From: CAYVQF01 sp964454015
GTDB lineage: Bacteria > Myxococcota_A > Bradymonadia > UBA4248
Assembly (NCBI GenBank): GCA_964454015.1
Contig: CAYVQF010000018.1
Location: 21,010-85,009, forward strand
DNA: 64,000 bases
Reading direction: 5' to 3'
The notes below the pieces were generated by a model. That model saw only the letters and a list, made by a program, of their open reading frames with translations, did not search any database and was not told the DNA's origin. Made by a program: the position numbers and the translations under genes. Shown here in pieces: positions 60,594-64,000 of the stretch (position 1 is the first letter of the stretch; every line of letters starts with the position of its first letter).

Positions 60594-63500
60594 TCACGGG
60601 CTCACGGCGACCGTGTCGCTGCTGCTGTGCCCCGAGACCTCAGGGCTGTACATCTCCACGGCCGTGGCTGGGGGCGCGACGAAGGTGCCAGGTGTGGTGG
60701 CGCGGACCAGGTAGGTGGTGCAATAGGTGCCGGGCTTCACGGTGAAAGCGAAGGCCTCGGCTTGGTGGTCGCGCAGGTTCAAGTGCTCATGCCAGGGAGG
60801 GCAATGCTCAGGCTGGTTCGGGGGCAGGACCGAGGTGCCGCCGAGACGGGCGTTGACGATCTCAAAGCCTGCCGGCAGCGGGTCGGTGAGGGCCACGTGG
60901 TAGCGGTGGGCGTGCGTGGTCAGGGTGAGGGTCACCTGAATCAGGGAGGCGCGGGTGATTTGGTAGTCGCCCTGGTCTCCTTGCGGCAGGGGTTGCGCGT
61001 CGAGGGTGGTGTAGGTGCGCGAGACGGAGAAGCCTCGGTCAACGGGGAGGGTCGTCTCGGGCTTAGAGGCGTAGGTCAAGGCCATGCGGTAGGTGAGGCG
61101 GCCAGGTCCCTCTTTGTGGAGGATGAGAGGCACAGGGTCGGTGTACTGTTGCAGGGTGGCCATGGGCACGGTGTGATGGTTCACGGCGAAGGATCGCCCA
61201 TGGAAGCTCTGGGAATCGAGGTGCGCATCGGCGAGCCAGAGGTGCGCGGTGAAGTTCGGTTCCTCGCTTTCGGCCATGGCATAGGTGCGCTCGAGGGCGA
61301 GGATGGCCCAAGCGTTTTCCTGGGTGTTTCTCCAGTGACCCTCGGGTCGCTGAGCCAACAGGGTGGCGACGAGGGAGGCGATGGCCGGGTTTTGGGGATC
61401 GGCGGCGAGGAGACCCATGAGGACCACCGAGAGGGTGCGGACCCGAGAGCCGAAGATGAGGTGTTGATTGAATCCGTAGCCAGGGACGGGTGCTGCCGGG
61501 TCATTGAGGTCGTTGACTATACGGCGCAGGAGGCGGTCGCGGACCGCGGCGTGTTGGGGCGCATCGCCGATCACGGCGAGGATCCAGCCCAGAGTCTCGG
61601 TGCTGAAGTGGTCGAGGGGGTGCTCGGCGAGGAGGGCGAGGGCCTCGGGAGTGGCGTCGGCGCCGATCTCACGCCGCACGAAGCAGGCGAAGGCCCTGAG
61701 CGCGAGTTGGGTGGTGAGGTCCAGCGGGCCGCGGGTAGCCTCAAAATCGCGCAGGTGCGTGGGAAAATCGGCGAGGGTGGTCTGCAAGCGCAGGAGAAAT
61801 TCGGGCGGCACGGGATGTCCTGCCGCGGCAGCGCGGTGTACGGCCAGGGTCCCGAAGAGGGTGACGAAGGGGTGGGTGTCGTCGCTCCACAGGGCGAGGC
61901 CGCCCTTGGGCGACTCGCGGCTGAGGATGCGTTCGAGGTCGTGTCGGACCAGGATGGCGATGTCATCGGGGGTAGGCAGATCGGTGCCTCCGTGTTGACT
62001 GAGCAGGGGGCGGAGGGTGAGCACACCCAGGAGGCGCGCGGCGATCTGCTCGGTGCAGTGGAAGGGGTACTCGTAGAGGAAGCGGAGGGCATCGGTGAGG
62101 TTGGCGAGGGCGGTGCTGGCGATGCTCAGGCTGAGGCCGCCGATGGTGGGGTCGGCTGCGGCAGGGGGCGCGAGGTTTTGTTGCACCGCCCCGTGGTCCA
62201 AAGTGCCGTAGGTGGCGACGACGCGCGGGCTGGCCGGGCTGAGGACAGGGAAGGTGACGTGCACGGCGTCCTGGTGCGCTTGGGCCTGGGCGATGAGGTG
62301 AACCGAGACGCCATCGAGGTTGTGGCTCTGGGCGGGCAGGAGGAGCTCGCGCCGGTCGTTGGCGGGAACTTGGAGGGTGAAGGCCATGTCGTTGGCGTCG
62401 TCGCCGTTGGCGATGCGCGCGGCGACGTGGACGTCCTGGGGCTCATCGGTCAAGTTCTGCACCAGGACAGGGATGGAGAAGCGGTCGCCGAGGTGGACGA
62501 AGCGCGGTGGGCTAGGCCGCAGGGCCAGCTCGCGCCGCACGGTGAGGCTGCCTTCGCCGGTGCCAAAGTGGCGGGTGCTGGCGGCCACGGCGATGAGGCG
62601 ATAGCGGGTCAGGTTGTCTGGCGCCACGAAGGGCACGCTGACGCGGCCGTTGGCATCGGTGACGGCCTCGGGCACGAAGACGACGAGGGGCTCGAAGTCG
62701 CGTCGCCAATCGAGCTTGTCGTCGCTGGCCGATGCGCTGCTTCCTTTTCCGCCGCGACCGCGGAGGCCAAAGCCGCCGCTCCCCATGACCACGCCGCCTT
62801 CACGGCCCCAGGAGTCCTCCAGTTGCTGGAGTAAGGCGTCATCGCTGATGGCCTCGATGAGGCGACGGCTCTCGCTGTTGAGCACCTGGTCGAAGTTCCA
62901 CTGGTAGAAGGCCCGGATGGGATCGCGCAGGTGGTAGCGGGCCACGGCGAGGGCGGCTTCGTCGACGGCCATGATCAGGGTTTCCACGTCCGGGAGGGCG
63001 TGCCCCGCGGCGTCGCGCACGGTCACTTCGAGGGTGCCCTGGGCGCCCGGGGGGAGCAGGGCCTCCTCGGAGTGAATGCTCACCTGGAGGCGGCGGCCTT
63101 CGGCCGAGACGGGAAGGGTGAGCGCCTCGATGCGGGGTGGGGCGGGGGGGCTTTGCTGACCCGACGTGGGTGGGATGAGGAAGTGCAAGGCCAAGTCGAG
63201 GCCGGGGACGTGGGCGTCGGTGATGGGGATGTCGATGATGACGGCGCCGTCGGTGAGGCTGTGGCGGGTGGTGCTGACGACGCCGAGGCGCTGTTGGCTC
63301 AGGAGCAGCTCGGCGCCCTTCCACGGTGCGGTGACGCGCAGGCGGGCGACCTCGCCGGGGTGGTAGAGATCTTTGTCGAGGCTGAGGGTGGGCTCCGCCT
63401 CGGGGTCGTCGTCGTCCGAGGGCGTGCGGCCGCGGTGGCCGAAGACCCAGAAAGAAGCGGCGCTGAGGCTGCGCTTTCCGTCAGGGTCGGTGGTGGTGGC

Positions 63501-64000
63501 CATGAGCTGATAGGCGCCATCGTGGTCGAGGCGGAAGCGGCAGCGAACCAGGCCGAGGCTGCTTTGGAGCTGGCAGGCTTGGGCGCTGGTGGGGGGCGGG
63601 GAGGCGGCGCCGTAGCTGTGGGGGAATTCACTGCGCAGGAGGCGCACCTCCAGGTCTTGCGCTGGGATGACTTCGCCGTGCACATCGGTGACGACGAGAT
63701 CGACCTCGAGGGGGTCGCCGACGCGGTAGAAATGGCGCAGGGATTTGAAGGCGGCGTAGTGCTGCGCGGGGTGGATGAGGACGCGGCGACGGCTGGTCCA
63801 GCTTTGGGCATTGAGATCTTGGACTTCCGCTTCGAGGTGGAGCACGTGGGGGCTGTTGATGCTCCCGCTGTGGCTGTCGACGGTGATGCGGTGCTCGCCG
63901 TTGGCGTCGGTGTGGCCTTGGAGCAGCAGCGGTGCGGCCCCCGCAGGGCTAGGAGCGTGTAGATCAATGGACAAGCCCCAGCGATCAGCAGCGCCAGCAT
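60594..64000 (-). CDS. Bacterial alpha-2-macroglobulin family protein, 5' end outside window
   Basis: The frame stays open to the right edge of the window, so at least 1130 residues of the C-terminal part are present. Seen here: a run of MG-type beta domains, the A2M segment (EAVTDANGRVSVPFVAPDNLTRYRL), and the thioester motif CTEQ (codons at 62047-62058) in YPFHCTEQIAARLLG. An alpha-alpha barrel and receptor-binding-like end follow. Bacterial A2M proteins trap proteases in the periplasm by a reactive thioester. A Gly/Ser-rich stretch near plus 62730-62780 (GSGGFGLRGRGGKGSS) may be the bait region. No pbpC lies beside it in this window. A TTG at 63974 is only an apparent start. Confidence 0.92.
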   Translation of the reverse strand, partial: AGAADRWGLSIDLHAPSPAGAAPLLLQGHTDANGEHRITVDSHSGSINSPHVLHLEAEVQDLNAQSWTSRRRVLIHPAQHYAAFKSLRHFYRVGDPLEVDLVVTDVHGEVIPAQDLEVRLLRSEFPHSYGAASPPPTSAQACQLQSSLGLVRCRFRLDHDGAYQLMATTTDPDGKRSLSAASFWVFGHRGRTPSDDDDPEAEPTLSLDKDLYHPGEVARLRVTAPWKGAELLLSQQRLGVVSTTRHSLTDGAVIIDIPITDAHVPGLDLALHFLIPPTSGQQSPPAPPRIEALTLPVSAEGRRLQVSIHSEEALLPPGAQGTLEVTVRDAAGHALPDVETLIMAVDEAALAVARYHLRDPIRAFYQWNFDQVLNSESRRLIEAISDDALLQQLEDSWGREGGVVMGSGGFGLRGRGGKGSSASASDDKLDWRRDFEPLVVFVPEAVTDANGRVSVPFVAPDNLTRYRLIAVAASTRHFGTGEGSLTVRRELALRPSPPRFVHLGDRFSIPVLVQNLTDEPQDVHVAARIANGDDANDMAFTLQVPANDRRELLLPAQSHNLDGVSVHLIAQAQAHQDAVHVTFPVLSPASPRVVATYGTLDHGAVQQNLAPPAAADPTIGGLSLSIASTALANLTDALRFLYEYPFHCTEQIAARLLGVLTLRPLLSQHGGTDLPTPDDIAILVRHDLERILSRESPKGGLALWSDDTHPFVTLFGTLAVHRAAAAGHPVPPEFLLRLQTTLADFPTHLRDFEATRGPLDLTTQLALRAFACFVRREIGADATPEALALLAEHPLDHFSTETLGWILAVIGDAPQHAAVRDRLLRRIVNDLNDPAAPVPGYGFNQHLIFGSRVRTLSVVLMGLLAADPQNPAIASLVATLLAQRPEGHWRNTQENAWAILALERTYAMAESEEPNFTAHLWLADAHLDSQSFHGRSFAVNHHTVPMATLQQYTDPVPLILHKEGPGRLTYRMALTYASKPETTLPVDRGFSVSRTYTTLDAQPLPQGDQGDYQITRASLIQVTLTLTTHAHRYHVALTDPLPAGFEIVNARLGGTSVLPPNQPEHCPPWHEHLNLRDHQAEAFAFTVKPGTYCTTYLVRATTPGTFVAPPATAVEMYSPEVSGHSSSDTVAVSP

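Noticed and set aside
63299..64000. A 233-residue frame starting MLALLIAGACPLIY at the right edge
   Set aside because: The real frame there is the alpha-2-macroglobulin gene; the start-like signal peptide is out of frame with it and the rest is Ser/Pro/Ala-rich shadow coding.

Overview
The window looks like chromosomal DNA from a high-GC, Gram-negative relative of the Myxococcota or Bradymonadia (inference). The evidence is BamA and Lol outer-membrane machinery, many lipoproteins on Asp/Thr/Leu/Pro-rich stalks, Cys-rich NGCE...HCGxC repeat lipoproteins, AgmX-type C-termini and a MYXO-CTERM-like tail. It is draft sequence: a run of 100 Ns (48359-48458) sits inside a gene exactly at a tandem repeat. 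I saw no rRNA, tRNA, CRISPR array, insertion sequence or prophage.

Layout. 1-5.5 kb: end of a MORN-repeat protein, a glutaredoxin, a PilZ-like/DUF4388 protein and glycogen phosphorylase. 5.7-18.3 kb: a tightly packed six-gene + strand operon. It encodes an unrecognised beta-rich protein, a 1536-residue natural fusion of a SEDS glycosyltransferase (FtsW/RodA type) with a penicillin-binding transpeptidase, a vWA-like/FHA-like membrane protein whose frame is broken by one base, a divergent tubulin-like GTPase, an unknown helical protein and a lipoprotein lytic transglycosylase. Together these could make, position and cut peptidoglycan. I regard this as one of the two best candidates for an undescribed system. 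18.4-23.6 kb: three lipoproteins (Ig/Cys-repeat, AgmX-like, papain-like protease with two P-domains). 23.8-27.1 kb: an arsR-led operon for organoarsenical efflux (ArsR, permease, small thioredoxin, ArsF, ArsG). 27.4-43.6 kb: mostly housekeeping and secreted genes: redoxin, alpha/beta hydrolase, SGNH esterase, urocanate hydratase, DUF4139 protein, Cys-repeat protein, endonuclease I, MFS and ThrE transporters, DEAD-box helicase, NamZ-like muramidase and flavodoxin.

43.8-51.7 kb, - strand: a hybrid histidine kinase, a beta-helix surface protein, a gapped lipoprotein, and the second strong candidate. This is a radical SAM/SPASM peptide maturase translationally coupled to two paralogous proteins. 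Each paralog carries a conserved N-terminal domain, an internal lipobox-like hydrophobic segment and a Pro-rich tail that repeats PIEVRPxPP. The arrangement resembles a multi-core modified-peptide (RiPP-like) pathway.

52-64 kb: prfB with its autoregulatory +1 frameshift, lysS, a LolC/E permease with a large insertion, lolD, bamA and a PlsC-type acyltransferase, all on the + strand. A convergent bacterial alpha-2-macroglobulin gene runs off the right edge of the window.
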